A stretch of DNA of 64,000 nucleotides from Gallionellaceae bacterium (GTDB lineage Bacteria; Pseudomonadota; Gammaproteobacteria; Burkholderiales; Thiobacillaceae). Each line of letters opens with the position of its first letter. The stretch's first letter is position 1. Under the pieces are notes generated by a model. It saw only the letters and a list, made by a program, of their open reading frames with translations. It did no database searches and was not told the origin of the DNA. Shown here one piece after another: positions 8,756 to 17,200 of this stretch. The translations under genes and the position numbers were made by a program. The stretch covers positions 62,001 through 126,000 of the forward strand of contig JAQTLN010000001.1 of assembly GCA_028714875.1 (NCBI GenBank), read 5' to 3'.

Positions 8756-9695
8756 ACAAGTTGGATTGCTTGGGAGTCGCAGCATTACATGTGCAAGCAC
8801 CCTCAATGATTTCTGAAACACGATAACTCTTCGACAGTGGCTTGCCTGCCTTCCGCCGTTTTTCCAAGTCGGCATTAGTGAACAAGATGTTTTTGCTTGA
8901 GTGGATTTGTGAAAGATGTTCCCGATCAGCGTCTAGTCCATCGAATCGTTTAATAATGGATGAACAATCCAATTCGCTACCAATCCACCTGCGCCCGGTT
9001 AGCTCGGCTGCAACATAGGTTGTACCCGATCCACCAAATGGGTCCAAGACTAGTGACCCGGGGTCGCTTGCCATTGTGACGATGCGGTCCATGAGCTTGA
9101 GCGATAGAGCGTTCGCCTCACGTTTCTTGTATTTGGTATGTCTGACTGGTGGTATGTCAGTCCACACATCTGAAAGGTTTACCCCTTTAGGGTTCATCTT
9201 ATCTTTATATCCTCCATAGTCCTTTAGTTCCCCGCCGCAGTGTCGGCAACAAAGAATTGGTTGACGATCAGGATGAAAGATTGCAGGTTTCTTGCCCTTT
9301 ACAAAATACAGAAGGGAGTAGTGAGACGGGTACAGCCTCCCATTGATGGGTAGCGAATACTTGATGTCAACGGTAATCCAGTGGCGGAACGTGAGTCGCT
9401 CGCCTAAATAAGCACCCAAAGGAAGGTTCCACTTCGGTAGGTTCCAGAGGAACAGTGATCCACCGGGCTTCAGGGCGCGGATCATGCCGTCCAGCCACGT
9501 TTGGCACCACTCTAAATATTCATGACTTGCCTTTGCATCGTTGATGTTCGATGTGTATTGCTTACCAAGGTTAAATGGTGGGTCAGCAAATGCTAGGTCC
9601 ACTGATTCGGGCTCAAGCGTACTCAACACGACCTGACAGTCTGCTTGGAAGAGACGTCCAAGGGGGGTCTGGAAAATGGGTATCATAGTCATCAT
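8742..9695 (-). CDS. Type II DNA methyltransferase (N6-adenine or N4-cytosine, beta class)
   Basis: A 317-residue amino-methyltransferase. The catalytic motif IV ADPPFNLGKQY is at residues ~35-45, and the S-adenosylmethionine motif I DPFGGSGTT lies near residue 220, an order (IV before I) typical of the beta class. A central C-x2-C (CCRHC) and a late C-x-C (CTC) are present. It should protect host DNA from the adjacent nuclease. It is convergent with the endonuclease gene and so has its own promoter, allowing methylation to precede restriction. Start codons at 9695, 9692 and 9686 are all possible; no clear Shine-Dalgarno is seen. DPPF does not by itself separate adenine from N4-cytosine specificity. 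Confidence 0.88.
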   Translation of the reverse strand: MMTMIPIFQTPLGRLFQADCQVVLSTLEPESVDLAFADPPFNLGKQYTSNINDAKASHEYLEWCQTWLDGMIRALKPGGSLFLWNLPKWNLPLGAYLGERLTFRHWITVDIKYSLPINGRLYPSHYSLLYFVKGKKPAIFHPDRQPILCCRHCGGELKDYGGYKDKMNPKGVNLSDVWTDIPPVRHTKYKKREANALSLKLMDRIVTMASDPGSLVLDPFGGSGTTYVAAELTGRRWIGSELDCSSIIKRFDGLDADREHLSQIHSSKNILFTNADLEKRRKAGKPLSKSYRVSEIIEGACTCNAATPKQSNLFNAS

Positions 9696-9879
9696 GATGG
9701 CTGTATTTGAACTCTAGTGCAACCTTTGGCTTTGCGAAGGTGCGCCCTTTAGGCTTGCGTTGTCCTGATCGATAGCGATGAGGACAGCGCAAGCCCATTA
9801 CCCGATGTTAGGCTGTTTGCTTGTTTCTAAGGGCTCTCCCATCGAGCTGATTCTGGTAGCCAAATTGTTCCTGCCCTAG

Positions 9880-10998
9880 TCACTCAGTCCCGCCTTTAAT
9901 GACAGATAAATGTGGGCGTTTTGACTCTGATTGTTTATGTGGGCTGCTTGATGAGCATAACCCTGTGAGCGTTAACCCAAAGACTAATTGGTCAAGTTCG
10001 CCGACGTGAATATGTAGGGCTGAAGCAATATCGGATTTCGTTACCCCCTCTTCTCGGAGCGCAGAAAAAACTTTTGCTAGTACTTGCGAAGTCTCGCGCG
10101 GAGCTTCATTGGGTTCTTTTTTTCGGTAGCCGCGCTTCGCTAACTCAATGCAGAGTGTTCGATAGTGCCAATCTGATACTAAGCCAACATCATGAAGACG
10201 ATATGCCAAAGCTGCGACCGATACCGTCCAGTAGGGTTTGAATCGGATAAGCTGCTCTACAGTTGCCATGTGTGGGGCTTTTGCCAGCACACTTGATCGA
10301 GGCATCAGAAATGACGAAGCAAAGGCGTTTGCCTCACGTTCTGCTTCTTGTCCTTTTGCGCCAGCATGCCGATGCAACACAAGGTGCCCAAGTTCATGGG
10401 CAGCGTCGAAGCGGCTGTGCTCACATGTTTTTCTCGTGTTCAAGAACATAAATGGTGTGTTGGAGTGCCACATCGAGAACGCATCGAGTTGAGCGGTATC
10501 GATGGACAGTGAAAAAACACGTATCCCTTTTGCTTCTAAGAGGTGAATCAGGTTTTTGATTGGGAGTTCTCCCAAGCCCCATAGCCGCCTTAGCGTGTCG
10601 GCTGCTGCCTCAGGACTCCCCTCTTGGCTCAAGTCAGGGAGATCCGCGAAGGGCAGGGAAAATCGGTCTTCGATCCATGAGTTCAGGATGAGAGCAATCG
10701 TTCCTGCTCCAAGTGCAGAGTCACGTTGCCCTGCCGTCATCTTGGACATCGAGCGGAAACTCACAATATCAGGGGAGATTTCTTCAAGGTCATCACCAAA
10801 GAAAAACTGCACTGGAAAGTGCAGTTTTTCGGCTAACTCCAGAAGGCGTTGTGGGTCTGGGCGAAATTCGTCATTTTCATAGGCTGTGATGGAACGCACC
10901 TCAACCCCAAGCATTTCAGCAAGTTTGGTCTTTGTAAGCCCTCTGCGTGAACGGGCAAGTGTTAGGCGAGAGGGGTTGAATTCAGCAGAAGTGCTCAT
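9880..10998 (-). CDS. XRE-family regulator with ImmA/IrrE metallopeptidase domain
   Basis: A 372-residue protein. Residues ~10-65 are an XRE helix-turn-helix (LTLARSRRGLTKTKLAEMLG, SITAYEND). Residues ~195-260 form a zinc-peptidase domain with the H-E-x-x-H motif (H201, E202, H205, in HELGHLVLHRH) and a downstream E-x-E-A-N-x-F block. Such proteins cleave a repressor or antitoxin and can derepress mobile elements or act in toxin-antitoxin-like pairs. Residues ~300-350 look like a second small helical DNA-binding region. The start codon overlaps the stop of the upstream gene by 4 nt, so both are co-translated. The substrate could be the partner protein; this is inferred. Confidence 0.85.
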   Translation of the reverse strand: MSTSAEFNPSRLTLARSRRGLTKTKLAEMLGVEVRSITAYENDEFRPDPQRLLELAEKLHFPVQFFFGDDLEEISPDIVSFRSMSKMTAGQRDSALGAGTIALILNSWIEDRFSLPFADLPDLSQEGSPEAAADTLRRLWGLGELPIKNLIHLLEAKGIRVFSLSIDTAQLDAFSMWHSNTPFMFLNTRKTCEHSRFDAAHELGHLVLHRHAGAKGQEAEREANAFASSFLMPRSSVLAKAPHMATVEQLIRFKPYWTVSVAALAYRLHDVGLVSDWHYRTLCIELAKRGYRKKEPNEAPRETSQVLAKVFSALREEGVTKSDIASALHIHVGELDQLVFGLTLTGLCSSSSPHKQSESKRPHLSVIKGGTE

Positions 10999-11648
10999 GC
11001 TTTCCGCCGAACCACGACTTCTATGTCGGGTTGCTGCGGTGGGGTAACGTCAACAACTTCAGGTTCAAGTGGGATAGGTCTCAGTAGGATACGTTCGCGC
11101 CAAACGCTGATACGACCATCTAGACCCACATCCAGCGGAAGAGAAAGTTCACTTCTGACTTCGTTGCCAGCATGGTGAACCAAAAGTAACCAAGTGCTTG
11201 GCTGGTTTTCTTGCTCTTCTGAGGTTGTTGCGACAGGCTCCAGTCCAGGAAGCCAATCTTGGTGGCGGTTCACTTCGAGCGCATCAATGGTGCTAGGTCC
11301 CTTGACAGACTTGGTCGCGGGCGACTCTGTTGCTAGCCCGGTAGCTTCGTTTCCAGTCGCAACAGCGATTGCTATGTGCCCTTCTGGGTGAATTGTCCTA
11401 GAGTAATTTCTCTCGTCGCTACGTACCCATCCCATTGGAGCAAGTTGTTCTCGGAGTGCTCGGACAGTCTCACCCCATGCCACGAACGAAGGGAAGAGCG
11501 GGGGATGATTCGCTGTGCAGTCAGTGCGAGCTAAATATCCCTGCATGGCAGCAGCAACTAACACCTCCTCGGCTAACCCGAGTCGAGACAGTGCGCTGGA
11601 GGTGGAAACTGGATCGGCATGAAGGACGGTGTGCATTTGGAATCCCAT
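10995..11648 (-). CDS. Unknown protein paired with the ImmA/IrrE gene
   Basis: I do not recognise this 217-residue protein. It has no signal peptide or membrane helix. The N-terminal half is mixed helical and the C-terminal half looks beta-rich and acidic/proline-rich (RPIPLEPEVVDV). It is translationally coupled to the XRE-ImmA gene by a 4-nt overlap, which suggests a functional pair, for example antitoxin or repressor with its protease, or a toxin with its regulator. The ATG at 11648 is preceded by a weak AGAAG; an ATG at 11636 is an alternative. GC content is intermediate. Confidence 0.6.
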   Translation of the reverse strand: MGFQMHTVLHADPVSTSSALSRLGLAEEVLVAAAMQGYLARTDCTANHPPLFPSFVAWGETVRALREQLAPMGWVRSDERNYSRTIHPEGHIAIAVATGNEATGLATESPATKSVKGPSTIDALEVNRHQDWLPGLEPVATTSEEQENQPSTWLLLVHHAGNEVRSELSLPLDVGLDGRISVWRERILLRPIPLEPEVVDVTPPQQPDIEVVVRRKA

Positions 11649-12068
11649 GAAGTGTACTTCTTGTAATTCTTCCTCATTTGAGGGAGAAAAAAAAGAAGCA
11701 AACTGGGTGACCAGTCATGTTCGTCCAGCGATGGTTCGAGTTTTTTGGGACAAGTGAGGACGGCAGGGGTGTCCCGAAGCAGTCCCGAAAAAAATACCCC
11801 CCTCCCGCGAGAGCAGCATGGGCAAGGCTTCCAGGGCGACACCCCGGTACTGGCGCATCATCGGCGTCTGTTTTACCGACGCCTCCGCGTTATCGGGTTG
11901 GGGAGATGATTCCATGGTCGTATTGCCGGCCGGGTTTTGGGGACGCGGGATTATCGCAGCAGCAGCCAGACGATGTAGCGCAGGCATATCCCTGCCTGCT
12001 TCGTACTTCTGATCAGTCAAACGAGCCGGTGGGACGCCGGCGCTACATCAGGCGGTTCTCCTACGGCG
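11649..12068. other. Intergenic region upstream of the ImmA pair
   Basis: About 420 bp with no convincing gene. The left part should hold the promoter of the minus-strand unknown/ImmA pair. The right part carries an inverted pair of GTAGCG repeats (11972-12049). Overlapping short ORFs on both strands lack domain features and change GC abruptly, so they are not called. Confidence 0.6.
11972..12049. repeat. Inverted pair of GTAGCG-type intergenic repeats (BIME-like)
   Basis: GATGTAGCG (11972-11980) and CGCTACATC (12041-12049) are perfect inverted copies bounding a 78-bp unit with inner arms (GCAGGC...GCCTGC and GCCGG...GCCGGC). The same boundary sequence and a similar interior (GCTTCGTA, then GAGCCGG/AAGCCGG and GACGCCGGCGCTACA) recur at 54982-55053, so this is a dispersed family of paired palindromes. 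Confidence 0.7.
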
Positions 12069-12479
12069 TCACGCGCTGACCCAGTTTTCCAGCATCAGTG
12101 CGTCCACCCGTTCGAATTTCCGTGTGTTGTTGGTGACCAATATCCAGCCTTCGGCGCGGGCATGGGCCGCGATCCAGAGGTCGTTGTTGCCGATGGGCAG
12201 GCCACGACTTTCCAGAGCGGCACGGATCTCGCCGTAGTGCTCGTCCACGGCTTCAGTGAGGGGGGCGACTTGAATGCTGGTTTGCAGACGGCTCAGGGTC
12301 GCTAACGCTTTTTCCCTGGCCTGGCTTTTCTCCGCGCCGTGGCGCAGTTCCCCGAATGTCACCACGGACATGGCCAGTTCACTGGCGCTGTGCATCGCGA
12401 AGCGGGCGCGCACGGCGGGCGGGTTGTGCTTGGCGATATAGATGCAGATGTTGGTGTCGAGCAGATAACGCACGGCCAT
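12069..12479 (-). CDS. vapC: PIN-domain toxin VapC
   Basis: A 136-residue PIN-domain ribonuclease. The metal-binding acidic residues are visible in LLDTNICIYIAKHN (Asp8 region), FGELRHG (Glu) and GNNDLWIAAHA (Asp), ending with the fourth conserved region (ILVTNNTRKFERV). VapC toxins cut tRNA or rRNA and are neutralised by VapB. The start overlaps the stop of the vapB gene by one base. The pair lies just downstream of the Wadjet operon on the same strand. Confidence 0.92.
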   Translation of the reverse strand: MAVRYLLDTNICIYIAKHNPPAVRARFAMHSASELAMSVVTFGELRHGAEKSQAREKALATLSRLQTSIQVAPLTEAVDEHYGEIRAALESRGLPIGNNDLWIAAHARAEGWILVTNNTRKFERVDALMLENWVSA

Positions 12480-12709
12480 CAGAAGTCCTCCCGTTCTTGC
12501 GGCGGCATATCCAGGCGGCCGTCGGCCATGAAATCCTCCGGCAGGCTGGAAAGCGCATCGAAGATCGCCGCCGCGCTGGCCGGGCGTTCCCGCAATACGA
12601 TTTCATCGCCACGACGGAAGATTTCCACCTGATCCACCTCGAAACGGAACTCCTTGGGCAAGCGCACCGCCTGGCTGTTGCCGGATTTGAAGACGCGGGC
12701 ATAGGTCAT
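12479..12709 (-). CDS. vapB: AbrB-type antitoxin VapB
   Basis: A 76-residue protein whose N-terminal half is a swapped-hairpin AbrB DNA-binding domain (ARVFKSGNSQAVRLPKEFRF, then VEIFRRGDEIVLRE). The C-terminal half (residues ~45-76, acidic, ending PPQEREDF) is the toxin-binding tail typical of VapB/MazE antitoxins. It should bind VapC and repress the vapBC promoter, which is expected in the ~270-bp gap upstream. Confidence 0.9.
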   Translation of the reverse strand: MTYARVFKSGNSQAVRLPKEFRFEVDQVEIFRRGDEIVLRERPASAAAIFDALSSLPEDFMADGRLDMPPQEREDF

Positions 12710-12983
12710 GATCGGCCTCTTGAGAAAAATGTATACAGAAAGTATGTACGATCATGGGGCGGGCGACTGTGCCCCTGTGGTGGCTCTTACACACGATGAG
12801 GAAACCGCTGAACCCGTGCAACTTGGCTGGTTACGCCGCCCCAACTCAGGCTACATCACCGTGAATATTTCCAAAGCGACGAAAAAACACCCCTTCATTC
12901 CCGCCCTTGACCACCCCATTCAAGTGCGGGAGTGACGGTGATATTGGTCGCCGGCATTTGTCCTGAAAACAGACTCAGGCCGG

Positions 12984-14216
12984 TCAATCCTCTCCGGAAA
13001 TCAAATCCGGCAACAAGGACGTGGCCAGGCTTTCCTCGTGGATCGCCAGGCCGTGGGTCTGCATCGCCGGCGCCAGGCCGGCATCCCATGAGGCCATGGC
13101 CGGCTGGCCAGACAGGCGCTGTTCCTGACGTGGGTTGAGTGGGATGGCGGCCTCATAGTCCGATGCGCCGAAGCGCCAGGGGCGCGCGCCGAAGTGGCGC
13201 AGCACATGGTTGGCGATGTGCAGGCCGGGCCAGTCAAAGTCGCCGTGATAGCGCAAGCGGGCGCCGGCTTGGTCGAGTTGGGCGAGCAGATTGCGCTGGG
13301 CCGCCGCTGGCATGCCGTCGGTGCAGACCAGCGGGGCGCAGCGCTCGCCGAGTTGGTCGGCGGCGATGGCGATGAGGTTGGGGTTCTCGCAGACGAATAC
13401 GGCGCGGCCGGCGACGGCCCAGTCGGGCGGCGCGCGCAGCAGCCGGCGCAGTGAGACATAGCCGGGTTCGCCGGGCGCGGACAACGGAGGTTCGTGCCCG
13501 ACGCTGGGCAGATTCAGGAACAAGGCCGGTCGCGCCAGTTCGTTGACCAGCACACCGGCGCGGGCCCAGATGTCGCGGCTACGCGCTTCGTCTTCTTCCG
13601 GATCGTCCGGCTTGGTTTCGGCTTGCCGCCAGGCAGCCAGAATCAGGGTCGCGCTCGCCTGGCCTCCGTCGAGGGCATGGGCGTCGCCCAGCGCCTGCGC
13701 CGCCAGTTGCGCCAGCGGCAGGCCGCCAGCGGGAAGGAGAGCCAGCACCCGGTCGGCGTTCTCGCACAGGCGGGCGGCGACTTCGGCTTGCCCACCGGCC
13801 AGCCGCTTGAGCAGGCCCAGCCCGGCCGGCGTGTGGAGAATGGCCGCCAGGCCGGGGTGCTTGCCGCATGCCGCCACGGCGGCCCAGCGGTTTTGTGTCT
13901 CGGCGCGGACGGCGGCGGTATCGGCGATGGGACCGTCGAGCCACTCCAGCGCCTGGCGTAGGGAGGCGGCGATGCCGGCCTCGCGCAGCGCGGCATCGAG
14001 GGCGGCCAGGTCAAGTTGGATCGAGCGGGTGTGACGTGGCGGCCGCCCGGTCAACAAGGCCAGCGCTTCGTGTTCGTGCGCGTTCAACCGATCCAGGCGC
14101 AGTACCCCGGAGGGCGCGTCTGGCGCCACCCGCTCGAAATGCCGGCGCAGGCGCCGGCGTAAGTTCGCCAAAGCGGCGCCGCCGAGCAGTTTTCCCAGGC
14201 GCGGATCGAGGCTCAT
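12984..14216 (-). CDS. jetD: Wadjet protein JetD (DUF2399/TIGR02679-like Toprim nuclease)
   Basis: A 410-residue protein starting at the ATG that overlaps the jetC stop by 4 nt; an ORF extending further upstream is a shadow. The C-terminal part has the Toprim-type features of DUF2399 proteins: VFVCENPNLI (conserved Glu), then RYHGDFDWPGLHI (the D-x-D pair). JetD is the nuclease of the Wadjet system and cuts small circular DNA held by the JetABC condensin. The N-terminal region (GKLLGGAALANLRRRLRR onward) fits the TIGR02679/DUF3323 part. It is the last gene of the jetABCD operon. Confidence 0.9.
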   Translation of the reverse strand: MSLDPRLGKLLGGAALANLRRRLRRHFERVAPDAPSGVLRLDRLNAHEHEALALLTGRPPRHTRSIQLDLAALDAALREAGIAASLRQALEWLDGPIADTAAVRAETQNRWAAVAACGKHPGLAAILHTPAGLGLLKRLAGGQAEVAARLCENADRVLALLPAGGLPLAQLAAQALGDAHALDGGQASATLILAAWRQAETKPDDPEEDEARSRDIWARAGVLVNELARPALFLNLPSVGHEPPLSAPGEPGYVSLRRLLRAPPDWAVAGRAVFVCENPNLIAIAADQLGERCAPLVCTDGMPAAAQRNLLAQLDQAGARLRYHGDFDWPGLHIANHVLRHFGARPWRFGASDYEAAIPLNPRQEQRLSGQPAMASWDAGLAPAMQTHGLAIHEESLATSLLPDLISGED

Positions 14217-17200
14217 GCGGATGCGTAGCGGCGGTCCGGGTCGTCTTCGCGGCGTTTGGCCTGGCCGTCCCAGCTCCAGCGCGAGACGAACACGGCATCG
14301 ATGCCTTCGCGCCGTTGCAACTGGCAGATCGAGACGCCAGGCAACTCGGCGTAACAGGCCCATTCGCGTTCGCTGGTGATGACGAAGTCGAGGTCGAATT
14401 CGCGGATCAGACCCATGCAATGAGCGCGGGCGGCGTCGTCAATGCCGGCGAAGGCTTCGTCGAGCAGGATCAGCCGAGGCGCCAGCGGGTTGCAGCCCTG
14501 GCTGTAGAAACTTGCGATCGCGGCGAACAGGGGTACGGTGAGGCCCAGCGCGCGTTCGCCGCTCGATGCCGGCCCGGAAAGCTTGCGCCATTGCCCGTCT
14601 TGCAGGCGCTGCACCCGGAACTGGTGCCAACGGCGGTAATCGAGCGCTCGGGCGAGCTGGTCAATCAGGCTGCCGCCATCGTCGCGGCCCAGGTCGGCGT
14701 CGGCGCGCTCGCGTTCGGCGGCGATGCGTTGTTGCAGCATGGCGCCGACCACGCGGCGATCCTCGGCGGTCCAGATGTCGGCGCTGGTGTTCAGCAGGCG
14801 TTGGCGCGCGGCCTCCAGGCCGACCGGCGCGCCTTCGTTTTCGCCCAGCGGCTGCCATTGCAGGCGGTAGCGCACGCCGGTCGAGGTGGGGCGTTTGTCC
14901 AGTTCCTGGTTGATCGCCGCCACCTGTTTCTCGGCCGCGCGCAGCAGGCGCTGCACTTCCGAGGCGATCTCGGCCTGCAAGTGGTTTTCCAGTACCTCGC
15001 GTTCCTTGGCGGTAAGCAGCTCGCCGCGCTGGGCAATGTCGTCGGCCAGGCGGGCCGCGAGCTGGTCCGGGCGCTCGGGCCGGTTCTGGTAGACGACGTG
15101 GACGACCAGACCCCAGTCGCTCGGCTCGGCCGAGGCCTGGTGGCCAAGGGCGCCGAGAGCGCGTTGCAGCTCGGTGAGATCCTCGGCGGTCTGCCGCTGC
15201 ACCCGGTTCCAGGTGGCGTCGTCGTCCTGAATGCCGGACAGGGCCTGCTCGGCGCGGCGCGCCAGGGTGAGCGCGGGCTCGATGGTCCAGATGCCGCGCG
15301 AATCCGGCAGTTCGAGCCTCGGCAACGCGGCGGCAAGCAGGCCGCTCTCGGCAAAGCGTTGCAGGCGCGCGACCGCGTTGCCGCGCGCCGCGCCGCGCTG
15401 TTCCAGCGTCGTCTCGGCGGCCTCGGCCTGGACCTCGGCGCGGGCGCGCGCTTCGCCGGTATCGCGCAGAACAAAGTCGGCCGCCTTGTCCGTGCGTTCA
15501 CCCGTCTTTACCGCCTCGCGGGCAGCGGCCAGTTGCTGGAGCACGTCATCGACCCGTACGCCCACCGCATCGCGCAGGGTCTGGTAGCGCGCCTGCGCTT
15601 CCTCGGCCTCGATCCGGCTGGCGGCGAGCTGAGTCTCGTGCCGCGACAGTTGTTCTTGCGCCTCGATTTCGCGCGCCTGTTGCCGCAGCCATTCCGGCCG
15701 GGCGCTGCGCCATGCCTGCGCGGCCTGCGCCAGTCGGTAGTGGGCGTCGTTGAACCGCTCCAGCGCCACCTCGACTTCGGCCAGGCCGGCGGCCGCCACC
15801 GGCAGGCGCAGATCGGCGGCGTCGCGTTCGAGCGCATCGCGCGCGATGCGCACGGCTTGTTCGGCCGCCCGGCAAAGGGCTTCGGCGCGGCCCAGGCGCT
15901 CGCGCGCGGCCAGGTAGTCGCGTTCGCCGGCGGCGGCGGCCAGATGCGCCTGGCGCAAGGTTTGTTCCGAGGGCACGGTGCGCCATTCGCGTTCGGCCTG
16001 TTCCCGGTCCGCCGCGAGTTGCGCGTAACCCCGTTCCGCCTCGGTTTGTTCCCACGCCAGTTGTTCGAGCCGCCGCGCGATCTCGTCCAGGCGCCGGGCG
16101 CGGGCCGCGGCCCGCGCGGCGTAACCGATGTAGACGGCTTGCGGCTTGGCCCAGGCGCCGGCCAGACTGCCCAGGCGAAACCGCCCGTCGGGCGCGATCC
16201 AGGCCTCGGCCGCGCTGTTGTCGTCCTGGCCGCAGGCGACGCTGGCGAGCAGGCTTTCGACGCTGGCGGCGGCGACGGGGGTGGCGTCCGGGACGGCGGC
16301 GCGCAGCCAGCCGGCCAACGTGGCCTCGCCACCACGGGGACGCGCGAGCCACTGGCGGTCGAGCCAGGGCGTGCCGCCGGCGGCCGTGAGCAGGGCGCCG
16401 TCGGGCGTGACCCAGGCGTCGAGCAGGCCCGCGGCTTCCAATGCCGCCTCCAGGCCGGCGCGGGCGGCGGCATCGACCTGGTCGTGGAAGTCGATCAATT
16501 GCCACAGCGGCGCCCCGGCGATCTCGCGGCGGCTGTCGGCGGCGCGGGTGGGGGGCGCGGGCGGGGCGGCGTCGCGGCCGGCTGCCAGGAGCTCGCGCTC
16601 GGCTTCGAGTTCGTCCCGCTCCTGGCGCCGGGTCTGGCTTTTCCCGTCAAGCTCCTGCTGCCGGGCCGCAAACCGGGCACTGGCCTGGTGTTGCGCCTGG
16701 AGCAGGGCTTGCTGTGCTGGATTGTCGCCCTGAAGAGACGGCACCCAGTCGGTGAGGGCGGCAATCGAGGCATCCGCGTCGAAGCGCAATTGCTCCAGCG
16801 CCTGGCAGTGCGCGGCCCAGGCTTCGATCAGCGCCTCTCCGGCCCGTTCGACCGCGGCATCCGCCTCGGCGCGTCTCTCGGCGGCGCCTTCGAGATCCTC
16901 CAGCGCATCGCGTTGTGCCTGCCGCCGTTGCGCCAGCACGGTTTCGGCCTGGGCGGCTTCGGCGTGGCGTCGGCGCAGCAGCACCAGGTGCTCGCGCCGC
17001 GCGGCGACGGCGGCGCGCAACCCGGCCTGCGCGGCCTCGAATTCGCGCGGCGCCAACTCGGCCAGGCTGTCGGGGGCGAGCGCGGCGAGCGGGTTTCCGC
17101 CAAAGTCGGCAGCCACGCCGGCGGTTTCGGCCAAGCCGGCGCCTTCCCGGCGCAATGCTTGCAGAGCCTGCTCCGCCAGTTCGGCGCGCTCCGCGCTGTC

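Noticed and set aside
12708-12935. Plus-strand short ORF between vapB and jetD
   Set aside because: No start context, no domain; it overlaps the expected vapB promoter region.
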